Shown here one piece after another: positions 1-7,706 of a stretch of 44,410 nucleotides of DNA. The DNA lies in the NCBI RefSeq assembly GCF_004535825.1, contig NZ_SGVY01000031.1, forward strand, positions 1 through 44,410. The letters run 5' to 3'. The notes beneath the pieces were generated by a model. That model made no database searches. It saw nothing but the letters and a program-made list of their open reading frames with translations, and was not told where the DNA came from. The stretch's first letter is position 1. Each line of letters begins with the position of its first letter. Both the position numbers and the translations under genes were made by a program. Origin of the DNA: Segatella hominis (GTDB lineage Bacteria; Bacteroidota; Bacteroidia; Bacteroidales; Bacteroidaceae).

Positions 1-647
1 CGCTTTATGGGGTAAGGGGATTTTGTGTCTGCGACATTTCTGTTGTGCAAGAAATATGTACAATAAAATGAATTTTGTCGCTTTGCAAGCAAAATCCCAC
101 TAAACCCTATAGGTTGCGGATTTGAGGTTTAGAGACAAGAAAAAGCCCTCCATTTGCAGTTTTGGGCTGAATATTTTACAGAATTGAATAGAGAAGACAA
201 TAGAGACAGATGCTGATTGTTAGTATATTTTATTTTTATTGCACTTATAAATGTGTCGCAAACAAAATAGTTTAAATCACATAACTTATTGATAACCAAC
301 AATATAAACAATCATAACGATTAAAAATATTCCCTTGTCAAGTAGCATTCTGGTCAAAAAGGTCAATGTCATTGTTGGTCAATTTATAAGAAGTATTGGT
401 CATTTTTTTCTATAGTATAATATAAATAATTATTTATATTATACTATAGGCTTTTTGACCTATCCCCCGAAGGATTTTGACCAACAATGACATTGACCTT
501 TATGACCGCTTTTCTAAAATTCTGAGTCACAAGCCTTCATTTTCTTCAAAATCAGTCTAAATGCAGCAATTGATTTCCGAAATATCGTTATAAAGCACTA
601 TCAGTCAGACACTTACAGACACCCCTAAAAAATCTGTAGCGGAAAAA
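1..647. other. Non-coding left flank
   Basis: I see no convincing gene here. An imperfect inverted repeat pairs about 5-25 with about 90-111, with GGGATTTTG at 17-25 against CAAAATCCC at 90-98 and an inner GCGAC/GTCGC pair. It could be a terminator or leader hairpin of a gene outside the window. The main structure is the symmetric element at 352-507, listed separately. A 60-codon minus-strand frame at 129-311 has no recognisable features and a composition like random AT-rich DNA. Confidence 0.5.
352..507. repeat. Mirror-symmetric inverted-repeat element with eight GGTCA/TGACC motifs
   Basis: Two 31-bp arms (352-382 and 477-507) are reverse complements with one mismatch. At the centre is a perfect 40-bp AT-rich palindrome (410-449). 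Four GGTCA motifs on the left (352, 361, 377, 398) and four TGACC motifs on the right (456, 478, 494, 503) lie at matching distances from the centre; only the innermost pair is one base off. There is no ORF inside and no clear target-site duplication. It could be a miniature mobile element, a protein-binding array or a cruciform-forming site. I do not recognise it. Confidence 0.8.
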
Positions 648-679
648 TTTGTTTTCAACTCCAAATTGTTGTACCTTTG
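648..679 (+). promoter_or_regulatory. Bacteroidetes-type promoter for the HU-like/smalltalk pair
   Basis: TTTG at 648-651 is followed by a 20-bp spacer and TACCTTTG at 672-679, matching the Bacteroidetes sigma-ABfr consensus TTTG-N19-21-TAnnTTTG. The roughly 145-nt leader to the start codon at 824 contains a hairpin (GACGAC at 730-735, GTCGTC at 744-749). Confidence 0.65.
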
Positions 680-823
680 CACCAGCAATCGAAAGAAAGC
701 TTCTCTTGTACCAGATGTCGGTCTTAATAGACGACAGGCGCCAGTCGTCAATGACAACCGAAATAAGGGCAAGAAACGAGGCTTCTGGGAAATTGAAATA
801 TCAACCATCTAAACACACAAAGT

Positions 824-1144
824 ATGATTAACTACAGCATTACCATACGCTCAGTGAACAGTAACCTCATTGCCGATGCCGAGTTCAACCTCGTAGCCAG
901 CCGCAGCGCTCAGGCTGCAGTCATCAAGGCCATCAAGGAGGGCAAAGCCAACGTGGACATCAGCACTCCAACTACTTCTGGCGACGGTTCAGATGGTGGT
1001 GGCTCTAACCCAAGCGGTGGCACTCCTGCAGGAGGTAACACCGAGCAGAGCGGCGGCACCAGCCAAGGCACCGGTTCCAACCCAAGCGGCGACAATAAGG
1101 GCGACGCTGGACAGGACGGCAGCGGCGAGGACAACGAACTGTAG
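824..1144 (+). CDS. HU-like protein with apparent internal deletion (106 aa)
   Basis: The first 16 residues (MINYSITIRSVNSNLI) and the region from about residue 17 (ADAEFNLVASRSAQAA) followed by a Gly/Ser/Asp-rich tail resemble, from memory, the two ends of HU/IHF-like DNA-binding proteins of Prevotella that sit upstream of smalltalk genes. The central HU fold, about 100 residues, is not there: the two ends are joined directly. Residues 50-106 are low complexity and acidic at the end. A good promoter lies upstream and the smalltalk gene follows 65 bp downstream. If the reading is right, the product probably no longer binds DNA as HU does. The alternative is simply a small uncharacterised protein. 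Confidence 0.6.
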   Translation: MINYSITIRSVNSNLIADAEFNLVASRSAQAAVIKAIKEGKANVDISTPTTSGDGSDGGGSNPSGGTPAGGNTEQSGGTSQGTGSNPSGDNKGDAGQDGSGEDNEL

Positions 1145-1209
1145 AAGGGAAATTACCCCCCTGTGAAACACACAAAGAATTTAAGTTTAACCTTTAAAAT
1201 TGAATCAAA

Positions 1210-1314
1210 ATGAGTAAGATGAAAGCAGACACTTGGAAGACCATTCTTCAAATCGCCATCAGCATTCTTACGGCACTTGCCACTTCGCTGGGCGTTACAA
1301 GTTGTATGGGATAA
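1210..1314 (+). CDS. Smalltalk family micro-protein (34 aa)
   Basis: The 34-residue product has a short charged N-terminus (MSKMKADTWKT), one hydrophobic segment (about residues 12-29) and a Cys near the C-terminus (GVTSCMG). This is the layout of the Bacteroidales 'smalltalk' proteins, short membrane-associated peptides of unknown function usually encoded after an HU-like gene and before an N-acetylmuramoyl-L-alanine amidase. The HU-like gene is present upstream but no amidase follows; a toxin-antitoxin pair on the other strand occupies that position. Confidence 0.7.
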   Translation: MSKMKADTWKTILQIAISILTALATSLGVTSCMG

Positions 1315-1481
1315 AGGAAAGATATTGCGTTCAAGCAAATCATAATAAAAGTTTTCAACTGTTTAAATTAATAGTATGTTTTCATAAAGCAAGCCCTCAG
1401 CTGTGATAGCTGGGGAGGTCGTTGTTTTATGACATGATATCCCCTTTTGTCTGAGCATGCTATGATGGCATTGGCTATATA

Positions 1482-1832
1482 TTAAATATCAAATCCCATG
1501 TCTCGCACAAGTTGCTTGACTACATTGACTTTGACGGTTGAAGCATCCTCTTTATCATAGAGAAGAAGTAAAACCACTTGACCATTTTCTACATCAGTAA
1601 GAATATTGAAAGTAATGACTCTTGCTCCACCTGATTTTCCTTTGCCTTTAGCTTTGATTGCCATACGGATTTTGCGTATGTTTTTTGTAATCTCATCACC
1701 TTGCAGAGGGTTGTCCTTAATACTTTCGAGAAATTCCTTGTAGTCTTGTTTAAAACTTGGGTATTTCTTAGCAAGACGTTTTGCTTCTTTTGCAAAGTCG
1801 TCAGAAACCGATACTATAATATTACAACTCAT
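1482..1832 (-). CDS. RelE/ParE-like toxin of a type II toxin-antitoxin system
   Basis: The 116-residue basic protein has the helix-rich N-terminus (DDFAKEAKRLAKKYPSFKQDYKEF) followed by beta-strands with KIRMAIKAKGKGKSGGARVI and VLLLLYDKED, as in RelE/HigB-type ribosome-dependent mRNA endonucleases. The start at 1832 (MSCNIIVSV) is preferred over a longer frame because it overlaps the antitoxin stop by 11 bp, the usual coupling in such operons. Catalysis and ribosome dependence are family knowledge; the substrate preference cannot be read from sequence. Confidence 0.75.
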   Translation of the reverse strand: MSCNIIVSVSDDFAKEAKRLAKKYPSFKQDYKEFLESIKDNPLQGDEITKNIRKIRMAIKAKGKGKSGGARVITFNILTDVENGQVVLLLLYDKEDASTVKVNVVKQLVRDMGFDI

Positions 1833-2073
1833 CAAGCAAACTATCTGCAGATTGAAGTTTACGCTTTCCAGCAATGGCTTCCTTTACCTCTGTCAAAGCG
1901 TTTCTGAGTTCTTTCATCAAGTCGCGCGATGAATCAATACTATGACTTCCGTCATCGGGGAAGATGCGGAAATTTCCTGCACGCGATTTTAGGACTACGT
2001 GCTCTCCTGCTTTTGCCAAATTCAGATACTTTGTCTGATTAGTGCGAAAGTCTCTTGTGCTAATTACAACCAT
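1822..2073 (-). CDS. Phd/YefM-like antitoxin
   Basis: The 83-residue protein begins MVVISTRDFRTNQTKYLNLAKAG, the prevent-host-death/YefM N-terminal pattern, and ends in a charged helix (SADSLLDEL) that would wrap the toxin. It is the first gene of the minus-strand pair and its stop overlaps the toxin start. Antitoxins of this family bind an upstream operator together with the toxin; a perfect 11-bp inverted repeat lies upstream at 2159-2189. The start at 2073 is chosen because the family domain begins there. Confidence 0.75.
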   Translation of the reverse strand: MVVISTRDFRTNQTKYLNLAKAGEHVVLKSRAGNFRIFPDDGSHSIDSSRDLMKELRNALTEVKEAIAGKRKLQSADSLLDEL

Positions 2074-2122
2074 AATTCTATATATTTGTTTACGATGCAA
2101 AGAAAGTGCTACCTTTCTTCTG

Positions 2123-2157
2123 CAAAGATACGGTTTTTTATTGAAACTGCAATCAAA
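2123..2157 (-). promoter_or_regulatory. Promoter of the toxin-antitoxin operon
   Basis: On the minus strand TATCTTTG (2130 down to 2123) matches the TAnnTTTG -7 box. TTTG at 2157-2154 could be the -33 box, though the 23-bp spacer is slightly long. It lies about 50 bp before the antitoxin start. Confidence 0.45.
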
Positions 2158-2158
2158 A

Positions 2159-2189
2159 TGGTAACCAAATTAACATTATTTGGTTACCA
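2159..2189. promoter_or_regulatory. Candidate operator: 11-bp perfect inverted repeat
   Basis: TGGTAACCAAA at 2159-2169 and its exact reverse complement at 2179-2189 are separated by 9 bp and abut the -33 region of the toxin-antitoxin promoter. This is the expected place for an autoregulatory operator. Assignment to the antitoxin is inference. The rest of 2190-2384 holds nothing I recognise. Confidence 0.5.
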
Positions 2190-2384
2190 AATAAGCTCTA
2201 CAAGGGGTAATGGATATGGTTCAAGTATATGAGTCATAATAGGTATCTTCATTATCGCAATCTTAAATGACAAGTTGGACTGAAATCCCGACTTGATGAC
2301 TGCATATTTCATCATATTTTGTGAAAATTCATATAGAGATGAGCAAAATATATAAATTTCTGAGCACTTTTATTATTTTTTTCT

Positions 2385-2430
2385 TACCTTTGCAAACAAC
2401 TATGTGCTCGTTTCTCAGGAAATAGCACAT
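2385..2430 (+). promoter_or_regulatory. -7 box and leader hairpin of the polyketide operon
   Basis: TACCTTTG at 2385-2392 is a clear -7 element; a matching -33 TTTG is not evident. The leader carries a 7-bp hairpin (ATGTGCT 2402-2408, AGCACAT 2424-2430) before the first gene at 2458. This is the only convincing promoter I see for the 22-kb operon. Confidence 0.5.
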
Positions 2431-2457
2431 TTAAATATCAACTGAATAACGGAAAAG

Positions 2458-3189
2458 ATGAAATATGCTTTAGTTACAGGAGCGTCAAGAGGTATTGGAA
2501 AAGCCGTGGCTTTACGACTTGCCAAACGGGGCTTCTGCACAATTATCAATTACTTGAACAACCATGAGGCGGCGGAACAGGTAAAACGGGAAATTGAACA
2601 AGAGGGCGGCTATGCTGAACTCCTGCCCTTTGATGCGTCTCAGCCTCAACAAATAGAGGCTGCTATAGACCAATGGGAATCTGCGCATCCTGACGAGTGG
2701 ATCTCCATACTGGTAAATAATGCTGGCATCAGAAGGGATAATGTCATGTTCATGATGTCCAACGATGACTGGCACGATGTCCTCGACACCAACCTCAACG
2801 GGTTCTTCTACATCACCCGCAGACTCTTGAAACACATGATGCCCCGCAGACATGGCGGTCGTATCATCAATATGGCTTCGCTCTCGGGAATCAAGGGAAT
2901 GGCTGGACAGGTAAACTATAGCGCTGCGAAGGCTGCGCTCATCGGAGCTACCAAGGCGCTGGCACAGGAGGTGGCGCCCCGCAACATCACGGTGAATGCT
3001 GTGGCTCCGGGATTCATCGCTACAGACATGACTAAGGAGTTGCCTGAAGATGAACTGAAAAAGATGATTCCTGCGGGAAGATTTGGCAAGGCAGAAGAAG
3101 TGGCTGCCTTAGTTGATTTCCTTGCCTCTGACGAAGCGGCATACATCACAGGAGAAGTCATCAACATCAATGGGGGGCTCTACACATAA
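2458..3189 (+). CDS. 3-oxoacyl-ACP reductase, FabG-like ketoreductase of the polyene PKS
   Basis: A short-chain dehydrogenase of 243 residues, standard FabG length. Visible are the NADPH-binding TGASRGIG at 7-14, NNAG at 87-90 and the catalytic tetrad Asn114, Ser141, Tyr154 and Lys158 (YSAAK), followed by VAPGFIATDM and a NGG near the C-terminus. The role would be reduction of the beta-keto group on ACP-bound intermediates after each condensation, in the cytosol. As the first gene of the operon it corresponds to the KR component (ApeQ role) of aryl polyene systems; the pathway assignment rests on its neighbours, the enzyme class on its motifs. Confidence 0.9.
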   Translation: MKYALVTGASRGIGKAVALRLAKRGFCTIINYLNNHEAAEQVKREIEQEGGYAELLPFDASQPQQIEAAIDQWESAHPDEWISILVNNAGIRRDNVMFMMSNDDWHDVLDTNLNGFFYITRRLLKHMMPRRHGGRIINMASLSGIKGMAGQVNYSAAKAALIGATKALAQEVAPRNITVNAVAPGFIATDMTKELPEDELKKMIPAGRFGKAEEVAALVDFLASDEAAYITGEVININGGLYT

Positions 3190-3210
3190 TATATATATAC
3201 TACAAGATAA

Positions 3211-4440
3211 ATGGAAAGAAGAGTTGTCATTACAGGAATGGGTATCTGGTCGTGCCTTGGCACAGATCTGGATACTGTCAAGGAATCATTATACGCAGGA
3301 AAATCGGGTATCGGAATCCAACCGGAACGATTGGAATACGGCTACCGTTCGGCTTTGACCGGTATAGTGGAGGAACCTGTCATTACCAAACAAATGCTCG
3401 ACCGCCATACGCGTGCCGGAATGTCTGAAGAGGCTAAATATGCCTATATGGCAAGTGTTCAGGCTTTTCAGCAAGCCGAGATTTCGGATGAGTATCTCCG
3501 GGAAAATGAGGTGGGATGTATTTTCGGCAACGATTCTTCTGCCAAACCCGTCATCGAAGCTGCCAAAATCATGGATGAGAAACATGATTCTGCCATGCTC
3601 GGATATGGGATCATCTTCCAGTCGATGAACTCTACCGTCAACATGAATCTCAGTACCATCTTCCATCTCCGGGGAATCAACTTCACGGTCAGCTCGGCAT
3701 GTGCCAGCGGAAGTCATTCCATCGGCTTGGGATATATGATGATCAAACAGGGCTTGCAGGAGATGGTGCTCTGTGGCGGTGCGCAGGAAACCAATTATTA
3801 CTCCATGGCTTCCTTTGATGCGCTCAGCGCCTTCTCTATCCGCATGGACGAACCTGCCAAGGCAAGCCGTCCTTTCGACCGAGACCGCGATGGACTCATT
3901 CCAAGTGGTGGAGCTGCCTCTCTGGTACTGGAGGATTACGAGCATGCCAAAGCACGAGGCGCCAACATTCTTGCGGAAGTGGTGGGATATGGTTTCTCCA
4001 GCAATGGTGGGGGAATCAGTCAGCCATCAGACGAGGGAAGTGTCGTCGCCATGAGCCGTGCGCTGAAATCAGCCAACGTGACGGAAGAGGATATTGACTA
4101 CATCAACGCTCATGCCACCAGTACACGACAAGGCGATATGTATGAAGCTATCGCCCTCGACAGAATGTTCAACGGCAAACATGCGCTGATTTCTTCTACC
4201 AAGGGAATGACTGGGCACGAATGCTGGATGGCGGGAGCTTCGGAGATCGTTTACAGTACGCTGATGATGCAGAACCATTTCGTGGCTCCTAACGTGAACT
4301 TTGAAAATCCAGACGAATATTCCGAAAAACTCAATATTGCGACAAAGACGGTAGATACGGAAATCAATACCGTACTGAGCAACAGTTTCGGTTTCGGAGG
4401 AACCAACTCGGCTCTGGTCATCAGAAAATTCAAGGAATAA
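3211..4440 (+). CDS. Beta-ketoacyl-ACP synthase (FabF-like KS, 409 aa)
   Basis: A full KAS II-type condensing enzyme. The active-site Cys164 lies in SSACASGSH, His301 in NAHATSTRQGD, and Lys331 and His336 in STKGMTGHE, so the Cys-His-His set is intact. The His301 motif reads HATST instead of the usual HGTST. Its length is that of a single-domain KS, unlike the two longer KS proteins downstream. It probably extends the polyene by decarboxylative condensation of malonyl-ACP, alone or paired with one of the others. The closest functional analogue would be the ApeO/ApeR class; which one I cannot decide. Confidence 0.9.
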   Translation: MERRVVITGMGIWSCLGTDLDTVKESLYAGKSGIGIQPERLEYGYRSALTGIVEEPVITKQMLDRHTRAGMSEEAKYAYMASVQAFQQAEISDEYLRENEVGCIFGNDSSAKPVIEAAKIMDEKHDSAMLGYGIIFQSMNSTVNMNLSTIFHLRGINFTVSSACASGSHSIGLGYMMIKQGLQEMVLCGGAQETNYYSMASFDALSAFSIRMDEPAKASRPFDRDRDGLIPSGGAASLVLEDYEHAKARGANILAEVVGYGFSSNGGGISQPSDEGSVVAMSRALKSANVTEEDIDYINAHATSTRQGDMYEAIALDRMFNGKHALISSTKGMTGHECWMAGASEIVYSTLMMQNHFVAPNVNFENPDEYSEKLNIATKTVDTEINTVLSNSFGFGGTNSALVIRKFKE

Positions 4441-4471
4441 CTATTTCTGAAAAGAAAAATATGCAATCATT

Positions 4472-5599
4472 ATGAATCTATTCAAGTCAGAAAGCGACCG
4501 CTATTCTCAGGAGCAGTTATCTGCCCGGGAAGCTCAGCGACAAGCAGAATTCATCGCATGGGGACCCGTCATCTTCCAGGTTTCCAGACTCATGCTGAAA
4601 TGGGGTATTCTGGAGGAAATCAGAAACAGTCATGACGGACTGACCCTGGAAGAACTGGAAGGGAAAACCCGCCTCTCCCAGTATGCGCTCAAGATTTTGC
4701 TGGAAGCTTCGCTTAGTGCTGGTATCATACTGATAGACAAGGATTCTGACCGCTATACGATTTCGAAGACGGGGTGGTTTCTGCTCACGGATGCTGCTAC
4801 CCGGGTAAATATCGACTTCAATCATGATGTGAATTACCAGGGATTGTTTTATCTGGATGAAGCCTTGGAGACCGGGAAACCTGCCGGGCTGAAGACTTTA
4901 GGCAACTGGCCTACCATCTACGAGGGATTATCTCAGCTTTCTCCGCAGGTACTGGAGAGCTGGCTCAATTTTGATCACTTCTATAGTGACCATTCTTTCG
5001 ACAAGGCGCTGGAAATCATTTTCTCCAAAGATACGAAACATCTGATGGATGTGGGTGGAAATACAGGGGAATTTGCGCTCCGTTGTGTGGATGGCAACCC
5101 ACAGGTAAATGTCACCATCGTTGATCTGCCCGGACAGATAAGAATGATGAAGAAGAATATTGAGGGGAAAAAGGGAGCTGACAGAATCCATGGTTTTCCT
5201 ACGGATATTCTGAAAACAGAAAACCAGTTCCCTACCCTGAAAGAGATGGCTCCTGCAGAACAGGGCGACAACTGGGATGCGATCTGGATGAGCCAGTTCT
5301 TAGACTGCTTTTCGGAGGAAGAAATATACAGCATTCTGGCAAGAGTGAGCCAAGTGATGTCGGAGGATACTACCTTATACATCATGGAGACTTTCTGGGA
5401 CCGGCAGAAATACGAGACGGCTTCGCTCTGCCTGACCATGACAAGTGTCTATTTCACGGTCATGGCGAATGGAAACAGTAAGATGTATCATTCCGACGAC
5501 ATGATCAGACAGATAGAACGTGCCGGACTCAAGGTAGTAGCCATCCACGACGGAATAGGTCACGGCCATTCGATACTGGAAGTAAAAACAAGAAAGTAA
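4472..5599 (+). CDS. SAM-dependent O-methyltransferase (Methyltransf_2 type)
   Basis: 375 residues with a winged-helix-like N-terminal dimerisation region (about 20-110) and a Rossmann methyltransferase domain. DVGGNTG at 193-199 is SAM motif I and IVDLPGQ at 216-222 is the second acidic motif, both typical of plant-type/polyketide O-methyltransferases; SQFLDCFSEEE follows as the post-II segment. It probably methylates a phenolic or other hydroxyl group of the aryl head. APE clusters often carry a methyltransferase, but the substrate here is inferred from context only. Confidence 0.85.
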   Translation: MNLFKSESDRYSQEQLSAREAQRQAEFIAWGPVIFQVSRLMLKWGILEEIRNSHDGLTLEELEGKTRLSQYALKILLEASLSAGIILIDKDSDRYTISKTGWFLLTDAATRVNIDFNHDVNYQGLFYLDEALETGKPAGLKTLGNWPTIYEGLSQLSPQVLESWLNFDHFYSDHSFDKALEIIFSKDTKHLMDVGGNTGEFALRCVDGNPQVNVTIVDLPGQIRMMKKNIEGKKGADRIHGFPTDILKTENQFPTLKEMAPAEQGDNWDAIWMSQFLDCFSEEEIYSILARVSQVMSEDTTLYIMETFWDRQKYETASLCLTMTSVYFTVMANGNSKMYHSDDMIRQIERAGLKVVAIHDGIGHGHSILEVKTRK

Positions 5600-5626
5600 A
5601 CATTCATATAAAATTCGAACTATCAC

Positions 5627-5869
5627 ATGGAAAGAAAAGAAATAGAAGAAAAAGTAAGAAACTTCCTCATTGAGGATTTGGAGATTGATGAAGAAAAGAT
5701 TGCTCCTGAAGCTAAATTGAAGGATGACTTAGGCATAGACAGCCTTGACTTCGTAGATATTGTGGTAATCGTGGAGAAGAACTTCGGATTCAAAATCAAA
5801 CCAGAAGAAATGCAAGGGGTTACTACCCTCACCCAGTTCTGTGATTATATCGAGAGTAAAGTGGGATAA
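5627..5869 (+). CDS. Acyl carrier protein 1
   Basis: An 80-residue acidic helical protein with the phosphopantetheine attachment motif DLGIDSLDFVD, Ser39. The region LKDDLGIDSL is close to standard AcpP. It would hold the growing chain during condensation, reduction and dehydration. It is the first of three distinct ACPs in the operon; the others (9497 and 23173) sit beside a ketosynthase and the ligase, suggesting a division of labour between elongation and starter loading. Confidence 0.9.
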   Translation: MERKEIEEKVRNFLIEDLEIDEEKIAPEAKLKDDLGIDSLDFVDIVVIVEKNFGFKIKPEEMQGVTTLTQFCDYIESKVG

Positions 5870-5877
5870 AAGGGGAA

Positions 5878-6777
5878 GTGAAGAAGAATACGACTTTCGG
5901 TAATGCCTGGATGCATCGCCAACTCATCAACATGCTCAGGTTCGTGGACGAGCGTTTCATCTATGTTTTCGCATGGACGATGATCATGCCCGTCTGTTTA
6001 CTGCTAAATACCAACCACAGCCGCAGCCATGCTTACCGGTTTTTCCGAAACCGTATCGGTTGGGGCAGATGGAGCTCTGCATGGCACACTTACCTCAACC
6101 ATTGCCTGTTTGCCACGGTTGTGATAGACCGGTTTGCCATGTTTGCCGGCAAAAGGTTTGATATTGAGCAGGAGGGTACCGAATATCTGAGAGAGCTGGC
6201 TTTTCAGGACGATGGTTTCCTGATGTTCAGTTCACACATCGGCTGTTATGAGGTGGCTGGCTATTCTCTGACTCCGCCTGGAAAACGCTACAACGCACTT
6301 GTATATGGTGGCGAAAAAGACAGGATTATGGAAGGAAGACAGAAACAATTTTCTGAGCACAATATCACGATGATTCCTGTAAAAGAGGACATGAGCCATC
6401 TGTTCAAAATCAACGAGGCTCTGGTCAACCAGGAGATTGTCAGTATGCCTGCCGACCGGGTGATGGGTTCCTCGAAAACCATTCCAACAGAGTTTTTAGG
6501 CAAAACGGCTCATTTCCCATTAGGTCCATTCGCAGTTGCTACGATGCGCAACCTGGAAGTTTTAGCCATCAACGTGATTCGTATTTCCAGAAAGAAGTAC
6601 AAGATCTTTGTGGTGCCCCTCGCCTATGACAAGCAGGCATCCCGGAAACAAAAGATGGAGCAACTTGCCAAGAAATATGCAGAAGAGCTGGAACGTCTTG
6701 TACGACAATATCCAGACCAATGGTACAACTTTTACGATTTCTGGGCAGATAAAAATGCAGAACCATCCATCACATGA
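5878..6777 (+). CDS. LpxL/HtrB-like acyltransferase
   Basis: 299 residues of the bacterial lipid A acyltransferase superfamily. After a membrane-associated N-terminal segment (about 25-45) comes the catalytic HX4E signature, His120 to Glu125 (SSHIGCYEVAGY). The start is GTG at 5878, preceded by a purine-rich AGGGGAA and 8 bp after the ACP stop. In APE clusters related proteins are thought to transfer the polyene acyl chain to a lipid or sugar anchor at the inner membrane. The gene's position right after an ACP supports an acyl-ACP donor. Confidence 0.8.
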   Translation: MKKNTTFGNAWMHRQLINMLRFVDERFIYVFAWTMIMPVCLLLNTNHSRSHAYRFFRNRIGWGRWSSAWHTYLNHCLFATVVIDRFAMFAGKRFDIEQEGTEYLRELAFQDDGFLMFSSHIGCYEVAGYSLTPPGKRYNALVYGGEKDRIMEGRQKQFSEHNITMIPVKEDMSHLFKINEALVNQEIVSMPADRVMGSSKTIPTEFLGKTAHFPLGPFAVATMRNLEVLAINVIRISRKKYKIFVVPLAYDKQASRKQKMEQLAKKYAEELERLVRQYPDQWYNFYDFWADKNAEPSIT

Positions 6778-6795
6778 TGTAATCAAGATAAAGAT

Positions 6796-7245
6796 ATGAA
6801 TTCAGATATAGATAATCCGGAAGGATTGGAACTCAGCCAAATAGATATACACGAGCTTCTGCCTCAACAAGAGCCGTTTGTCATGATAGACCGGCTCGTC
6901 TATTGCGATAAAACCGTCACACTTGCAGAGACAGAAATCAGGAACGACGATATCTTTGTTGAGAATGGACACCTTTCTGCATCTGGCCTGATAGAGAATA
7001 TTGCACAGACTTGTGCAGCACGGATTGGATATTACAACTATATTCATAAGAAAGGAATCCAGATTGGTTTTATCGGGGCCATACGCAATATGGACATTCT
7101 ACAGCTTCCACCTGTGGGGGAAATCCTCACCACCCGTGTAGAAGTGAAAGAAGAAGTCTTCGGAATGACCTTAGCAGAGGCAACCGTTTCCTGGAGAAAT
7201 CAGGTTTACGTAACGACTGAAATGAAAATTGCCGTTAAAGAGTAA
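6796..7245 (+). CDS. Hotdog-fold 3-hydroxyacyl-ACP dehydratase 1
   Basis: 149 residues resembling FabZ-type dehydratases: LLPQQEPFVMIDRLV near the N-terminus, then GHL with His59 and GLIENIAQ with Glu67. The usual PG-rich loop between the catalytic His and Glu is shortened from 14 to 8 residues. It would dehydrate beta-hydroxyacyl-ACP to keep a conjugated double bond. A second hotdog protein at 13098 keeps HFPG but lacks the Glu, so the two may form a mixed dimer as reported for ApeI/ApeP in aryl polyene synthesis. Confidence 0.8.
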   Translation: MNSDIDNPEGLELSQIDIHELLPQQEPFVMIDRLVYCDKTVTLAETEIRNDDIFVENGHLSASGLIENIAQTCAARIGYYNYIHKKGIQIGFIGAIRNMDILQLPPVGEILTTRVEVKEEVFGMTLAEATVSWRNQVYVTTEMKIAVKE

Positions 7246-7257
7246 AAAGAAAGAAAG

Positions 7258-7683
7258 ATGAAAGAACTGAAAGAATCCAAAGAATTTGAAATACGTTTCA
7301 GCGAAGTCGATTCGATGAACGTAGTTTGGCATGGTTCCTACCCACTCTATTTCGAGGATGCCCGCGAGGCTTTCGGCAAGAAATACGGGCTGGAATACAT
7401 GACTTTCTTCGATCATGGCTATTTTGCTCCTATCGTAGAACTCAGTTTTCACTATAAGAAGCCTATCAGATATGGAATGCGTCCACGCATCGACATCATC
7501 TATCGCCCTACTGAAGCGGCAAAGATTGTGTTCGATTACGAAATCCACGATCAGGAAGACAATTCTCTTATCGCAACAGGTCATTCCGTACAGGTTTTCA
7601 TGGATTTGAATTACCAGCTCGTCTGGGACAATCCGCCCTTCTATCAAGAATGGAAAGAGAAACAATTGGCAAATGACAAATGA
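7258..7683 (+). CDS. Acyl-thioesterase, 4HBT/YbgC type
   Basis: 141-residue hotdog protein with the 4-hydroxybenzoyl-CoA thioesterase signature RFSEVDSMNVVWHGSYPLYF, where Asp18 is the expected catalytic residue. It would hydrolyse an acyl-ACP or acyl-CoA, releasing the polyene or proofreading stalled chains; APE clusters contain a similar thioesterase. Its last codons and stop lie in a tandem CAAATGA repeat (7670-7697). Confidence 0.85.
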   Translation: MKELKESKEFEIRFSEVDSMNVVWHGSYPLYFEDAREAFGKKYGLEYMTFFDHGYFAPIVELSFHYKKPIRYGMRPRIDIIYRPTEAAKIVFDYEIHDQEDNSLIATGHSVQVFMDLNYQLVWDNPPFYQEWKEKQLANDK

Positions 7684-7697
7684 CAAATGACAAATGA
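7670..7697 (+). repeat. Four tandem CAAATGA heptamers at a gene junction
   Basis: CAAATGA occurs four times head to tail. The thioesterase stop is in the second copy, and the next gene starts at 7707. Each copy holds an ATGA start/stop overlap in a different frame. Similar copies occur after 13098-13562 (13556-13576) and at the end of the 7707 gene (9455-9461). Confidence 0.8.
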
Positions 7698-7706
7698 GGT
7701 TGAATC

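Noticed and set aside
605-831. Overlapping frames on both strands across the leader of the HU-like gene
   Set aside because: They cover the promoter and a structured leader and have no recognisable protein features.
3289-3945. Long minus-strand frame (218 codons) opposite the first ketosynthase gene
   Set aside because: The plus-strand frame encodes an intact KS with all catalytic motifs; the opposite frame is a mirror effect of its codon use.
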